Below, one piece after another: positions 44,392-54,500 of a DNA stretch of 64,000 bases. The DNA lies in assembly GCA_017530735.1 (NCBI GenBank), contig JAFXMB010000004.1:1-64000 (forward strand). The letters run 5' to 3'. This DNA comes from Bacteroidaceae bacterium (GTDB lineage: Bacteria; Bacteroidota; Bacteroidia; Bacteroidales; Bacteroidaceae). The position numbers and the translations under genes were made by a program. Numbering within the stretch: the stretch's first letter is position 1; every line of letters starts with the position of its first letter. The notes under the pieces are model-generated. The model was not told where the DNA came from. It searched no databases and saw nothing but the letters and a program-made list of their open reading frames with translations.

Positions 44392-46818
44392 GTGAAAGTA
44401 TTGAAATTCGGTGGCTCGTCCGTGGGATCCAAGGAGAGCATTACCAACCTCAAACAGATTGTAGAGTCACAACAGGATGATGTGATAGTAGTGGTTTCGG
44501 CACTTGGCGGAATCACTGACAAGCTTATTGCTACGGCAAAGATGGCTGCCAGTGGGGACCGTCAGTATGAGACTGAGACCAACGCTATGCTGGAGCGTCA
44601 TGAGCAGATGATCCGTGACGTAGTGGTGCCCGAGCGTCGTCGCAAGGCCTACACCCAGGTTCGCAAACTGTTCGGTGAGCTCAAGGAGATCATGCAGGGA
44701 CTGTACCTGCTGCATGACCTGTCAGAGAAGACCATGGACACGATCGTGAGTTACGGCGAGCGCCTGTCATCACAGATTGTGGCGCAGCTCATAGATGACA
44801 TCAAACTCTATGACTCGCGTGAATTCATAAAGACCGAGCACAACGGCCACAACCATTCCATAGACAGCGACCTTACCTACCGCCTTATCCGCGAGACATT
44901 CAAGGATATGCCCCACAAGGCTCTTGCCCCCGGATTCATATCGGCCGATGCCCAGACGGGTGAGATAACTAACCTGGGCCGGGGAGGATCTGACTACACC
45001 GCATCACTTCTGGCTGCGGCTCTGGATGCCAGCGTGCTGGAGATATGGACCGATGTGGACGGATTCATGACGGCCGATCCCCGCGTGATATCGACCGCAT
45101 ACACCATCGATGAGCTGAGTTACGTGGAGGCGATGGAGCTGTGCAACTTTGGCGCCAAGGTGGTTTATCCGCCTACCATCTATCCAGTCTGCCAGAAGAA
45201 CATCCCAATACTGATAAAGAATACATTCAACCCGACGGCCCGCGGCACCGAGATAGTGAACGAACTCCCCGCCGGAACCAAGGCCATCAAGGGTATATCA
45301 AGCATAGGCAACACCGCCCTTATCACCATGCGTGGTCTGGGTATGGTGGGCGTGATTGGTGTTAACTACCGCATATTCAAGACGCTGGCCGAGAACGGTA
45401 TCAGCGTGTTCCTGGTGTCACAGGCATCGTCCGAGAACAGTACATCAATCGGTGTACAGAATGAGGATGCGGCACTGGCCTGCGAGCTCCTGAACCGCGA
45501 GTTCAGCAAGGAGATTTCGCTGGGCGCCATCTTCCCCATATCGGCCGAGATGGACCTGGCAACCGTGGCCATTGTGGGTGAGAACATGAAACGCAGCCCG
45601 GGTATTGCGGGTAAGCTGTTCAGCGTGCTGGGCCGCAACGGTATCAACGTGATTGCCTGCGCTCAGGGTGCATCCGAGACCAACATATCATTTGTGGTGC
45701 AGAAGAGCTCGCTGCGCAAATCGCTCAACGTAATCCATGACTCGTTCTTCCTGTCCGAGTATCAGGTGCTCAACCTCTTTATCTGCGGTGTGGGTACCGT
45801 GGGCAGCAGCCTGCTGGAGCAGATCCGCGGACAGCGCCAGAAACTGATGCAGGAGCGCGGGCTCAAGCTGAACGTGGTGGGTATTGCTCGTGGAAGCAAG
45901 GCTCTGTTCTGCCGTGAGGGCATTGACCTGGACACTTACCGCGAGCAGTTGGAGAAGGCTCCCGCCAGCAACATAAAGACCCTGCACGACGAGGTCATCG
46001 GCATGAACATATTCAACTCGGTATTTGTGGATTGCACCGCCAGCGCCGATGTTGCCGGACTTTACCGTGATTTCCTGGATCATAACATATCGGTTGTGGC
46101 AGCCAATAAGATTGCTGCCTCATCGGAGTATGACAAGTATCTGGAACTTAAGAAAACGGCCCGCCGCCGCGGTGTCAAGTTCTTGTTTGAGACCAATGTG
46201 GGCGCAGGCCTGCCGGTTATAAACACCATCAACGACCTGATAAACAGCGGTGACCATATCCTTAAGATCGAGGCTGTGGTAAGCGGTACACTGAACTTTA
46301 TATTCAGCACGCTGAGTGCCGACTGCCCCCTGAGCCAGACCATACGCCTGGCCAAGGAGAAGGGTTACAGCGAGCCCGATCCGCGTATTGACCTGTCCGG
46401 CAAGGACGTGCTGCGCAAGCTGGTGATACTGGCGCGTGAGAGCGGTTACGCCATTGAGCAGAATGATGTCAAGAGCGAGCTGTTCATACCGCAGGAGCTG
46501 TTTGACGGCACCATTGACCAGTTCTGGAAGAAACTGCCCAAGCTGGATGCCGACTTTGAGCAGCGCCGTGCACGTGTGGAGAAGGAGGGCAAGCGCATGC
46601 GTTTTGTGGCCCGCCTGGAGAACGGCAAGGCAAGCATATCGCTGGCCGAGGTCAACAAGTACCATCCGTTCTATAACCTGCAGGGCAGCAACAACATAAT
46701 CCTGCTCACCACCGAGCGCTACAAGGAGTATCCCATGATGATTCAGGGTTACGGCGCAGGTGCTGCAGTTACCGCAGCAGGCGTATTCGCAGACATAATG
46801 AGTATTGCTAATATCTGA
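44392..46818 (+). CDS. thrA: Bifunctional aspartate kinase / homoserine dehydrogenase I
   Basis: It catalyses the first and third steps from aspartate to homoserine. It is 808 residues, normal for the fused enzyme. Kinase: VLKFGGSSVGSKESI, DYTASLLAAALDA. Two ACT-like regulatory segments follow (VIGVNYRIFKTLAENGISVFLV; VAIVGENMKRSPGIAGKLFSVL). Dehydrogenase: FICGVGTVGSSLLEQI, ANKIAASS, FETNVGAGLPVI, and the metal-loop region KEKGYSEPDPRIDLSG. The GTG at 44392 is used because the family begins VKVLKFGGSS. It heads a compact operon with the next two to four genes. Confidence 0.95.
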   Translation: MKVLKFGGSSVGSKESITNLKQIVESQQDDVIVVVSALGGITDKLIATAKMAASGDRQYETETNAMLERHEQMIRDVVVPERRRKAYTQVRKLFGELKEIMQGLYLLHDLSEKTMDTIVSYGERLSSQIVAQLIDDIKLYDSREFIKTEHNGHNHSIDSDLTYRLIRETFKDMPHKALAPGFISADAQTGEITNLGRGGSDYTASLLAAALDASVLEIWTDVDGFMTADPRVISTAYTIDELSYVEAMELCNFGAKVVYPPTIYPVCQKNIPILIKNTFNPTARGTEIVNELPAGTKAIKGISSIGNTALITMRGLGMVGVIGVNYRIFKTLAENGISVFLVSQASSENSTSIGVQNEDAALACELLNREFSKEISLGAIFPISAEMDLATVAIVGENMKRSPGIAGKLFSVLGRNGINVIACAQGASETNISFVVQKSSLRKSLNVIHDSFFLSEYQVLNLFICGVGTVGSSLLEQIRGQRQKLMQERGLKLNVVGIARGSKALFCREGIDLDTYREQLEKAPASNIKTLHDEVIGMNIFNSVFVDCTASADVAGLYRDFLDHNISVVAANKIAASSEYDKYLELKKTARRRGVKFLFETNVGAGLPVINTINDLINSGDHILKIEAVVSGTLNFIFSTLSADCPLSQTIRLAKEKGYSEPDPRIDLSGKDVLRKLVILARESGYAIEQNDVKSELFIPQELFDGTIDQFWKKLPKLDADFEQRRARVEKEGKRMRFVARLENGKASISLAEVNKYHPFYNLQGSNNIILLTTERYKEYPMMIQGYGAGAAVTAAGVFADIMSIANI

Positions 46819-46839
46819 TATAAACAGTCTTTTCCAAGA

Positions 46840-48054
46840 ATGAAATACATAATCATCTTAGGCGACGGAATGGCCGATTGGCCTGTCAAGGAGTTCGGTG
46901 ACAAGACCATACTCCAGCACGCCCGCAAACCATATATGGACATGCTGGCCCGCAAAGGCCGTACCGGCATGCTCAAGACCGTACCCGACGGATTCCACCC
47001 CGGCAGTGAGGTGGCCAACATGACCGTTATGGGTTATGACGTAACCAAGTCATTCGAGGGCCGAGGCGTGCTCGAGGCCGCCAACATAGGCGTGGATATC
47101 AAGCCCGGCCAGATGGGCATGCGCTGCAACATAATCTGCATAGAGAACGGCCTTATCAAGAACCACTCGGCAGGTCATATCACCACCCCCGAGGCCGATG
47201 AGCTTATCAAGGCTCTGGACAAGGAGTTGGGCACGGATAAGGTGCATTTTCATACCGGCATTCAGTACCGCCATCTGCTGGTTATAGACGGTGGCCGCAA
47301 GGAGCTTATCTGCACTCCGCCTCATGATGTACCGGGACAGCCGTTCAAGGATCTCATGATCAAGGCTGCCACCCCTGAGGCTCAGCCTACGGCAGACCTT
47401 CTGAACGACCTCATACTGCGTTCACAGGAGATACTGTCCAAGCACCCCGTAAACCTTAAGCGCGTAGCAGAAGGTAAGGACCCCGCCAACAGTATCTGGC
47501 CTTGGTCACCCGGTTACCGTCCGTCAATGCAGCCACTTAATGAACTTTATCCCAATGTCCGCAAGAGCTCGGTGATATCGGCCGTGGACCTTATCAAGGG
47601 AATAGGTCACTATGCCGGCATGAAGGTGATTGACGTGGAGGGAGCAACAGGCCTTTTTGATACCAACTACGAGGGCAAGGCACAGGCTGCCATTGATGCC
47701 CTTAAGACCGATGACTTTGTATATGTGCACGTTGAGGCCCCCGATGAGGCCGGTCACGAGGGTAACTTTACCCTTAAGAACCGCACCGTCGAGGATCTGG
47801 ACAGCCGCCTGATAGGTCCCATCTATGAGGAGGTCTCCAAATGGGACGAGCCGGTAGCCATTGCAGTGCTGCCTGACCATCCCACGCCTTGCGCACACCG
47901 CACGCACACATCGGACCCCATTCCGTTCCTTATCTATGCCCCGGGAATGGAGGCTGACAGCGTTACCGCCTTTGACGAGGAGTCTTGCAAGCAGGGCGGC
48001 TACGGCAACATTGAGGGCACAGAATTCACCAAGATATTCCTATCATTGAAATGA
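46840..48054 (+). CDS. Phosphoglycerate-mutase-family protein, candidate homoserine kinase
   Basis: A 404-residue protein of the cofactor-independent phosphoglycerate mutase (ApgM) / alkaline-phosphatase superfamily. It begins IIILGDGMADWPVKEFGDKT with the metal-binding Asp, has DGFHPGSEVANMTVMGYD, and later VEAPDEAGHEG and VLPDHPTPCAHRTHTSDP with further metal ligands. It sits between thrA and thrC, exactly where thrB (homoserine kinase) is missing, and overlaps thrC by 4 bp. From memory, a Bacteroides gene in this position has been linked to the homoserine kinase step; that link is not visible in the sequence. Glycolytic mutase activity remains the alternative. Confidence 0.85.
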   Translation: MKYIIILGDGMADWPVKEFGDKTILQHARKPYMDMLARKGRTGMLKTVPDGFHPGSEVANMTVMGYDVTKSFEGRGVLEAANIGVDIKPGQMGMRCNIICIENGLIKNHSAGHITTPEADELIKALDKELGTDKVHFHTGIQYRHLLVIDGGRKELICTPPHDVPGQPFKDLMIKAATPEAQPTADLLNDLILRSQEILSKHPVNLKRVAEGKDPANSIWPWSPGYRPSMQPLNELYPNVRKSSVISAVDLIKGIGHYAGMKVIDVEGATGLFDTNYEGKAQAAIDALKTDDFVYVHVEAPDEAGHEGNFTLKNRTVEDLDSRLIGPIYEEVSKWDEPVAIAVLPDHPTPCAHRTHTSDPIPFLIYAPGMEADSVTAFDEESCKQGGYGNIEGTEFTKIFLSLK

Positions 48055-49355
48055 AATATTACAGCACAAACCATAAGTCCGATGACGTGACCCTGCGTGA
48101 TGCAGTGGTTCGCGGACTTGCTCCTGACCGCGGTCTCTACATGCCTGAGCGCCTGAACAAGTTGCCTAAGGAGTTCTTTGACAACATAGACAAGATGACA
48201 TTCCAGGAGATGTCACTGGAGGTAGCGAAGGCGTTTTTTGGTGAGGATATCCCCGCCGATGACCTTAAGCGCATTGTCTATGACACACTGGCTTTTGAGA
48301 CTCCCGTTGTAAAGGTTGAGGACAATATATACTCATTGGAGTTGTTCCACGGTCCCACACTTGCATTCAAGGATGTAGGCGCACGCTTCATGGCCCGCCT
48401 GCTGGGATACTTCAACAAGGAAGAGAAACAGCTGGTCAATGTGCTGGTGGCCACATCGGGCGATACCGGCAGCGCCGTTGCCAACGGATTCCTGGGCGTG
48501 GAGGGCGTACACGTGTATGTGCTCTATCCCAAAGGCAAGGTGAGCCCCATCCAGGAGTGCCAGTTCACCACTCTGGGCCGCAACATCACCGCCGTTGAGA
48601 TAGACGGTGTGTTTGATGACTGCCAGGCTCTGGTCAAGAACGCCTTTATGGATGCAGAGCTCAACCAGAGGATGAAACTGACATCGGCCAACTCAATCAA
48701 TGTGGCCCGTTTCCTGCCGCAGGCATTCTACTACTTCAACGCCTACGCACAGATGAAGGCTATGGGTAAGGCCGATAACCTGGTAATCTGCGTGCCCAGC
48801 GGTAACTTCGGCAATATCACGACCGGTCTGTTCGGCTGGTTCATGGGACTGCCCGTAAAGCGTTTCATTGCCGCCAACAACGCCAACGACATATTCTACA
48901 ACTATCTCCAGACCGGAGTATACAGCCCCAAACCGTCGGTCCAGACACTGGCCAACGCAATGGATGTGGGCGATCCCAGCAACTTTGCACGTGTGCTTGC
49001 CCTGTACGGCGGCTCACACAAGGATATCGCAGGTCATATTGGCGGCGCAACCTATACCGATGAGCAGATTAAGGAGACCCTTAAGGAGTGCTTTGAGCGT
49101 ACCGGTTACCTGCTTGACCCGCACGGAACATGCGGCTATCGCGCCCTGCGTGAGCAACTGCAGCCCGGTGAGTATGGCGTATTCCTGGAGACTGCGCATC
49201 CGGCCAAGTTCAAGGAGAAGGTGGATGCCATCACCGGCGGTGACGTGGAGATTCCCGCGCGCCTGCAGGCCTTCATGAAGGGCACCAAGCAGAGCGTTGA
49301 GATAAGTAAGGACTACGCTGATTTCCGCAAATTCCTGTTTAAGGAATCTGAGTAA
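48051..49355 (+). CDS. thrC: Threonine synthase
   Basis: PLP enzyme converting O-phosphohomoserine to threonine. It is 434 residues, of the longer type. It begins MKYYSTNHKSDDVTLRDAVV. The PLP lysine is in GPTLAFKDVGA; the phosphate loop is ATSGDTGSAVA; then LTSANSINVARFLPQ and VPSGNFGNITTGLFG. Its ATG overlaps the preceding stop (ATGA). Confidence 0.95.
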   Translation: MKYYSTNHKSDDVTLRDAVVRGLAPDRGLYMPERLNKLPKEFFDNIDKMTFQEMSLEVAKAFFGEDIPADDLKRIVYDTLAFETPVVKVEDNIYSLELFHGPTLAFKDVGARFMARLLGYFNKEEKQLVNVLVATSGDTGSAVANGFLGVEGVHVYVLYPKGKVSPIQECQFTTLGRNITAVEIDGVFDDCQALVKNAFMDAELNQRMKLTSANSINVARFLPQAFYYFNAYAQMKAMGKADNLVICVPSGNFGNITTGLFGWFMGLPVKRFIAANNANDIFYNYLQTGVYSPKPSVQTLANAMDVGDPSNFARVLALYGGSHKDIAGHIGGATYTDEQIKETLKECFERTGYLLDPHGTCGYRALREQLQPGEYGVFLETAHPAKFKEKVDAITGGDVEIPARLQAFMKGTKQSVEISKDYADFRKFLFKESE

Positions 49356-49379
49356 ACAAGCACAGAGTTAAAAAGGACT

Positions 49380-50075
49380 ATGGCTTGTGAGCAGATTTCA
49401 TTAAACAGATTGGATATACCTTTGAACGAGGTCTATTCATTCATGGGGTACAAGGACGGTGAGCCCGATGCTCAGACCGTGCGTACCACTGAGTATCTGC
49501 TGCGCGAGTCTGCCCAGTTCCTGCGCCCTCAGTTCAAGTACGTGATTGTAGATGGAACACTTGATCTGGAGGCCAATCAGTTTACGCTGATAGGGGAGAA
49601 GGGACCCGTAACATTTGATGCAGGCAAGATAATCTGCCGCCAGTTGCGCGGAGCACAGAAATATGCCGTATTCGTGGCAACCGTGGGAAGCGGTTATTTC
49701 CAGTGGACCGATGCTGTCAAGCGCCGTGACGATATGTTCCAGACCTATGCCATGGACTGCGTGGGCAGCCAGATTGTGGAGAGCGTGGCCGATTATATGG
49801 AAACGGTGCTTCAAAAAGAGATTGACCCTGCCGGATTCAAGCGCACCAACCGTTTCAGCCCGGGTTACTGCGGCTGGCATGTATCGGCACAACCTGCCCT
49901 TTTCAGCCTGTTCCCGGAGCAGAACCCCTGCGGCATAGAACTCACGGAGTCCTGCCTGATGCTGCCCATGAAATCGGTGAGCGGCGTCATAGGCATCGGC
50001 CCTGATGTAAGATATCTGCCCTATACTTGCGGAATATGTGATAAAAAGGATTGTTACAAGAGAAGGACTAAATAA
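49380..50075 (+). CDS. Stand-alone methionine synthase activation-domain protein
   Basis: A 231-residue protein matching only the SAM-binding reactivation domain of cobalamin-dependent methionine synthase (MetH). The family motif RFSPGYCGWHVSAQPALFSLF is present, followed by TESCLMLPMKSVSGVIGIGP. A C-terminal Cys cluster (YTCGICDKKDC) is an addition. No MetH catalytic modules are fused or adjacent. It may reactivate a MetH encoded elsewhere or another corrinoid protein. It follows thrC by 24 bp and overlaps the regulator gene by 1 bp (TAATG), suggesting linked Thr/Met metabolism. Confidence 0.85.
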   Translation: MACEQISLNRLDIPLNEVYSFMGYKDGEPDAQTVRTTEYLLRESAQFLRPQFKYVIVDGTLDLEANQFTLIGEKGPVTFDAGKIICRQLRGAQKYAVFVATVGSGYFQWTDAVKRRDDMFQTYAMDCVGSQIVESVADYMETVLQKEIDPAGFKRTNRFSPGYCGWHVSAQPALFSLFPEQNPCGIELTESCLMLPMKSVSGVIGIGPDVRYLPYTCGICDKKDCYKRRTK

Positions 50076-51202
50076 TGTATTCAGGAGAGGAACTGTTCTT
50101 TAGCGTATCTGTTGCAGTTTATGTAGCTATCAGTCTGGCGATTGCCGCTATCCGTTGGGGCCACAAGTGCCAGCCATACGCACGTCATGCCGATTATTAT
50201 TACCCGGCCTGGAAGACGCTGGTATTCTGTTTCGCGTCCGATATACTGTTGCTGCCTATAGCCTTTATACCACAGGATGCCGATGCTGTGCTGTATCTGC
50301 GCATGTTGCTTATCCTGGCTTCGCCGTTCTTCTGTGCGGTGGTGTTGTTCAGTTACTTTGGCAAGGTACTGAATGTGGGCTGGTGGCGCAACCCCGTGCA
50401 TGCGCTCTATGTCCCGTTTGTCCTAATGGCCTTGACGGCACTTGTTCTGACATTCATTCCGGGTACACAGCTTGAGGGTTCGTTCTGTAAGTGGTTTTTC
50501 TGTATATCAGGTGTTCTGGCAGTTGTTTATCTGCTCTGTTTCGTGATGGCAATCAGCATGATTACCCGTGCCATTCGCCGTTACTCTAAGGATAACTACT
50601 CCAATCCGGAGGACTTTCCGCACCAGTTTGCCAAAGGTATAATCTGGCTCCCCATAATCCATCTTGCTATCAGCTGGGTATCTACGTTTATAGGTACATA
50701 TTTCTCCCTATCCCTAGGCATGCTGCTGCTTTCTGTTCTGGGAGTGGTGTTTCTGATAGGTGCCCTTACCCCTCACCGCACGCTCGATGTGGAGCGTCTG
50801 GAGTCAGGAGAGCTTCAGGTTGATACAGTGCCCGATATCCCCGAACCGCAGTTGCCTGAGCCCGATTCAGAACCGGAGCTTGCCGAGGAGACCCTGTCAC
50901 AGGAGCGCAAGGATGAGATTGCAGGTATAGTTCGCCATTGCGTGGAGGATGATCAGGCCTATCTTGACAGCCATCTGACACTCTCCAGCCTGTCACGTAT
51001 ATGCGGCGTAAACCGCACATATCTTTCACAGGTCATCACCGACAACATGGGCGGCTTCTACAACTATGTAAACCGCTGCCGTCTGGCTCACGTGGCACGC
51101 CTTAAAGTCCAGCAGCCCGATGCCTCGATCGAGGAGATCGTCATCGCATCCGGTTTCGGCTCCCGCCAATCATACTACAACGTCCGCCGTCAGCTAGAAT
51201 AA
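50075..51202 (+). CDS. Membrane-anchored AraC-family transcriptional regulator
   Basis: A 375-residue protein. The first 240 residues contain about seven hydrophobic helices (for example ISLAIAAIRWG, TLVFCFASDILLLPIAFI, LLILASPFFCAVVLFSYFG, FVLMALTALVLTFI). An acidic Pro-rich linker follows (PEPQLPEPDSEPELAEE). The C-terminal 95 residues form an AraC-type DNA-binding domain: TLSSLSRICGVNRTYLSQVI (first helix-turn-helix) and IEEIVIASGFGSRQSYYNV (second). This layout, a membrane sensor fused to an AraC domain, is known in Bacteroidetes. Target genes are unknown; tandem 19-bp repeats lie just downstream, before the surface-protein gene. Confidence 0.88.
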   Translation: MYSGEELFFSVSVAVYVAISLAIAAIRWGHKCQPYARHADYYYPAWKTLVFCFASDILLLPIAFIPQDADAVLYLRMLLILASPFFCAVVLFSYFGKVLNVGWWRNPVHALYVPFVLMALTALVLTFIPGTQLEGSFCKWFFCISGVLAVVYLLCFVMAISMITRAIRRYSKDNYSNPEDFPHQFAKGIIWLPIIHLAISWVSTFIGTYFSLSLGMLLLSVLGVVFLIGALTPHRTLDVERLESGELQVDTVPDIPEPQLPEPDSEPELAEETLSQERKDEIAGIVRHCVEDDQAYLDSHLTLSSLSRICGVNRTYLSQVITDNMGGFYNYVNRCRLAHVARLKVQQPDASIEEIVIASGFGSRQSYYNVRRQLE

Positions 51203-51206
51203 TCAT

Positions 51207-51262
51207 TTTTTTACTGATTTTGACAAAACCGCCCTGAGTTTTTTACTGATTTTGACAGGGCG
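51207..51262 (+). promoter_or_regulatory. Two 19-bp direct repeats, possible operator
   Basis: TTTTTTACTGATTTTGACA occurs at 51207-51225 and again at 51239-51257, 32 bp apart, close to three helical turns. CGCCCTG (51230-51236) and CAGGGCG (51256-51262) also form a hairpin around the second copy. The site lies between the AraC regulator and the small membrane protein gene. Confidence 0.5.
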
Positions 51263-51303
51263 TATCTGCTCGCGCGCGAACTTTGCCCACGTTTTAAAAC
51301 AAT

Positions 51304-51546
51304 ATGGGCTTTTTTTATTTTATCTCTCGTTTCATTAGTCCTTTCCATCCCGAGACAGGGGATGGGGTACCTTTATCTCCCCAAATGAAAGCCCTTGAAA
51401 TCATCATGACAATTATCCTGGTGGTCTGTGCGGCATACATCATATGGTGCCTGTACAAGACCTCCAGATATTTGCGTGAACATCCCGACCAACTGCGCTG
51501 GCCCGATGCTCCGTCTGACAGAAAAAACAGAAACAAACAGATATGA
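51304..51546 (+). CDS. Small single-pass membrane protein
   Basis: An 80-residue protein with one transmembrane helix at about residues 30-50 (ALEIIMTIILVVCAAYIIWC), a hydrophobic N-terminus (GFFYFISRFISPF) and a basic C-terminus (DRKNRNKQI). The last codons overlap the start of the 2187-residue gene (ATGA), so the two are probably translationally coupled. Not recognised; it may help assembly or export of the large protein. Confidence 0.6.
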   Translation: MGFFYFISRFISPFHPETGDGVPLSPQMKALEIIMTIILVVCAAYIIWCLYKTSRYLREHPDQLRWPDAPSDRKNRNKQI

Positions 51547-54500
51547 AAAGAGACTTTATTCTAAACCGAATCATCAAAGTCATGCTTCTGGTCCTTAGCA
51601 TGACAGTCGGACAGAATGCTTTGGCCGAGAGTTCGTGGACTGTCGAGAACAGTAAAGGCGCCAGCAACACGTTTACCATCAAGCGTAGCGAGAAGGGCTA
51701 TGCACAGAAGGTGCTTTACCGCACCGTCAGCCTCAGTGCCTATGCCGGTCAGCACTATACAGCCAAGTATGGCGAACTGGAATTCCTGGAAAACGAAGAT
51801 ACCAAGACAGTCACCGTAACAGAGAGCACTCCTAACGTTGATTCATACAAATATCAGAACGGAGCAACCCGCCAGTATAAGCTGGAAGTAACAGACCGTG
51901 CCGGACTCCTTTTGGCCAGCGCAACCCGTGATATGACGATCGGTTATAACGTTGCCTCCTCAGGTGTGTTCGACAACAAATCTTATACCATTCGTTCATC
52001 TGAGGTTACTGTGACCGAAGACGGTTATGCACAGTCTTCCAACCCTCATACAGTAGCCAGTACGCAATTTTACACCGAGGGCACAAAAGCTTATCTTGTA
52101 TACCTTAACGCTGAACTCCGTATGAGGTTGGAATTCCAGGCTAAAGAGGTTAACGATGGTTACCAGTACGTGCAGATACTCACAGATAACACCACTGGTT
52201 GCGATACAGGTGCTGGCGACGGAAACCCTGGAACCCCGAACGTGTCACATTATATGGCTGGTTTTGATATTGGCGGTAAAGGTGTAGATACATATTACAA
52301 ATATTCTTTTCCCGTTCCGTCTGTTGGAAACGATGCTGGAGCCACCAAACCGTGGACCGAGTTAAGCAACTCGGTTGCCGACTTGAAGAAACAAAAGTTC
52401 AATACTGGCTGCCGTGCATCGGATGGAAGGCTTATCCTGCCAACAGGTTTCTCTACACTCGTAGTGCGCTTTAATGCTTCTGGTAGTGATGAGGACGACT
52501 GGAAAGCTAAGGACATAAAGGCCTTCATACAAGCCAGTGATGCCACTATGCCCACCAAATTATCTGTTTCTGCTGCTCCTGGCCGTCATGCCAAGGGCAA
52601 TACGGTGTATGTCAGCGTGGCCTTCAGCGAGATCGTGACCATCAGTGGTAACACCAAGAAACTCACCTCCAGTTGGGGCGACTTGAACTATGTAGCAGGA
52701 AGTGGCACCAATGTACTTACCTTCAGCGGTATTATCAGTAACAGCGCAAGCGGCACGCTCAGTATCACAGGTCTTACGGGCACTGTGCAGGATCTGGCTG
52801 GCAAGGGGTTTACTTGGTCTGGAACTGACGCCCTGAGTACCACCCTTGATGGCAATCTGACGTACACCATCAACGATTTCTATACCGACGGCAGCGGGAA
52901 CTACCTCATCGCCTGCCATGACGACCTCTGGGGTCTGGCGAGCTATGTGAACGCCGGCAACAATGCCAGCGGCAAAACATTCCTGCAAGTGGCCGATATC
53001 AGCTTCGCCCACACCACCAATTGGAACAACGCCTCCAGCACCGAGAACAACTTCTCCGCTATTGGCAGTAGTACCAGTATCGATTACCGCTTCATGGGCA
53101 CCTACGACGGCGGTGGCCATTCCATCAGCGGCATCCGCATCTACAAGGACGACACCAGCAACAGCGATAAGTACCAGGGGCTCTTCGGTTATGTCCAGAA
53201 CGGCACAGTCCGCAATGTCAACCTCGCCGATGCTCGCATTACTGGCCACAATCATGTCGGTGGTATCGTGGGTTACTCATACCAAAGCACTGTGGAGGAC
53301 TGCACTGTGGGCGACAATGTCTGTATCCATGCCGTGCAGAGCGACGCCAAATACCACGGCGGCATCATGGGCTACTCAAACCAAAACACCGTGCAACGCT
53401 GCATAAGTCATGTCACCCTCTCCGTTGCCAACAACAGCAACTGTGCCTATTACGCAGGCATTGTGGGCAGCATCAATAGTGGCACCCTCAGCGACTGCCT
53501 AGCCATCGGCGTAGTCATCCCTAACGTCAACAACAGAGGTATCATCTTCGGCTCCAAAAGCAACATAACCCCCACCCGCAATTACTTTCTCGGCTGCACT
53601 GGCATGGACCAGTCATCAAACATCTTTGCCATTACCCTAGGCACTAATGTCACCCTAAACCGTACGCCTGCTACCGATCCACTGCCTGGCACTAACAACA
53701 TGACTTACAATGACGGTGCAACCATAGGTGGCACGGAGTATTACATTAAAGAGGCGGCGATTCCCCTCAACTACAGCGGCGAAGTTAGCACTGGCTATCA
53801 TTTGGTATACAGCGCTACCGCCGGCACCATCAGCGGCTCAACACTCATCATGCCCGCTAAGGATGTCACCGTCACCGCCACAGTTCCTGCCAACCACTAC
53901 TACGTGGAGTTCAACAAGAACGGTGGCAGCGGCGAGATGCTTATTCAGGGCTTCAACTACGACGAGGTGCAGAATCTCAGAGCCAACACTTACACCCGTG
54001 AGGACTATGTCTTCAACGGATGGAATACCCAAGCTGACGGTAACGGCACCAGCTACACCAATCAGCAAGAGGTCAGCAACCTCACAGCCACGAATGGTGG
54101 TTTCTTCACCCTCTATGCCCAGTGGCGTCAAGTGGCCGGCTCTTGCGGCGACAACGCCCGCTGGAGTTACGACGACAACGGCACACTCAGCATCACCGGC
54201 AGCGGGACGATGAGTGACTATGATGAAAACAACTTCCCATGGCAGGACTATAAGACCTATATCACCACCGTTAGCATCGGCGACGACATCACCGAAATCA
54301 ACGGATTACCCTTCAAAGGATGCACCAACCTCGCCATCGTCACTGGCGGCAGCGGACTTACCAACGTTTACTACGCCGCCTTTGCTTTCACGCCGTGGCG
54401 TGAAGCCACCAAAGCCAGCGACACCGTCACCTATCTCGGCCATGTGGCTTACTGTGGTCAAGGCGTTAGCGGCGATGTAATCATCGACGACGGCACTGTT

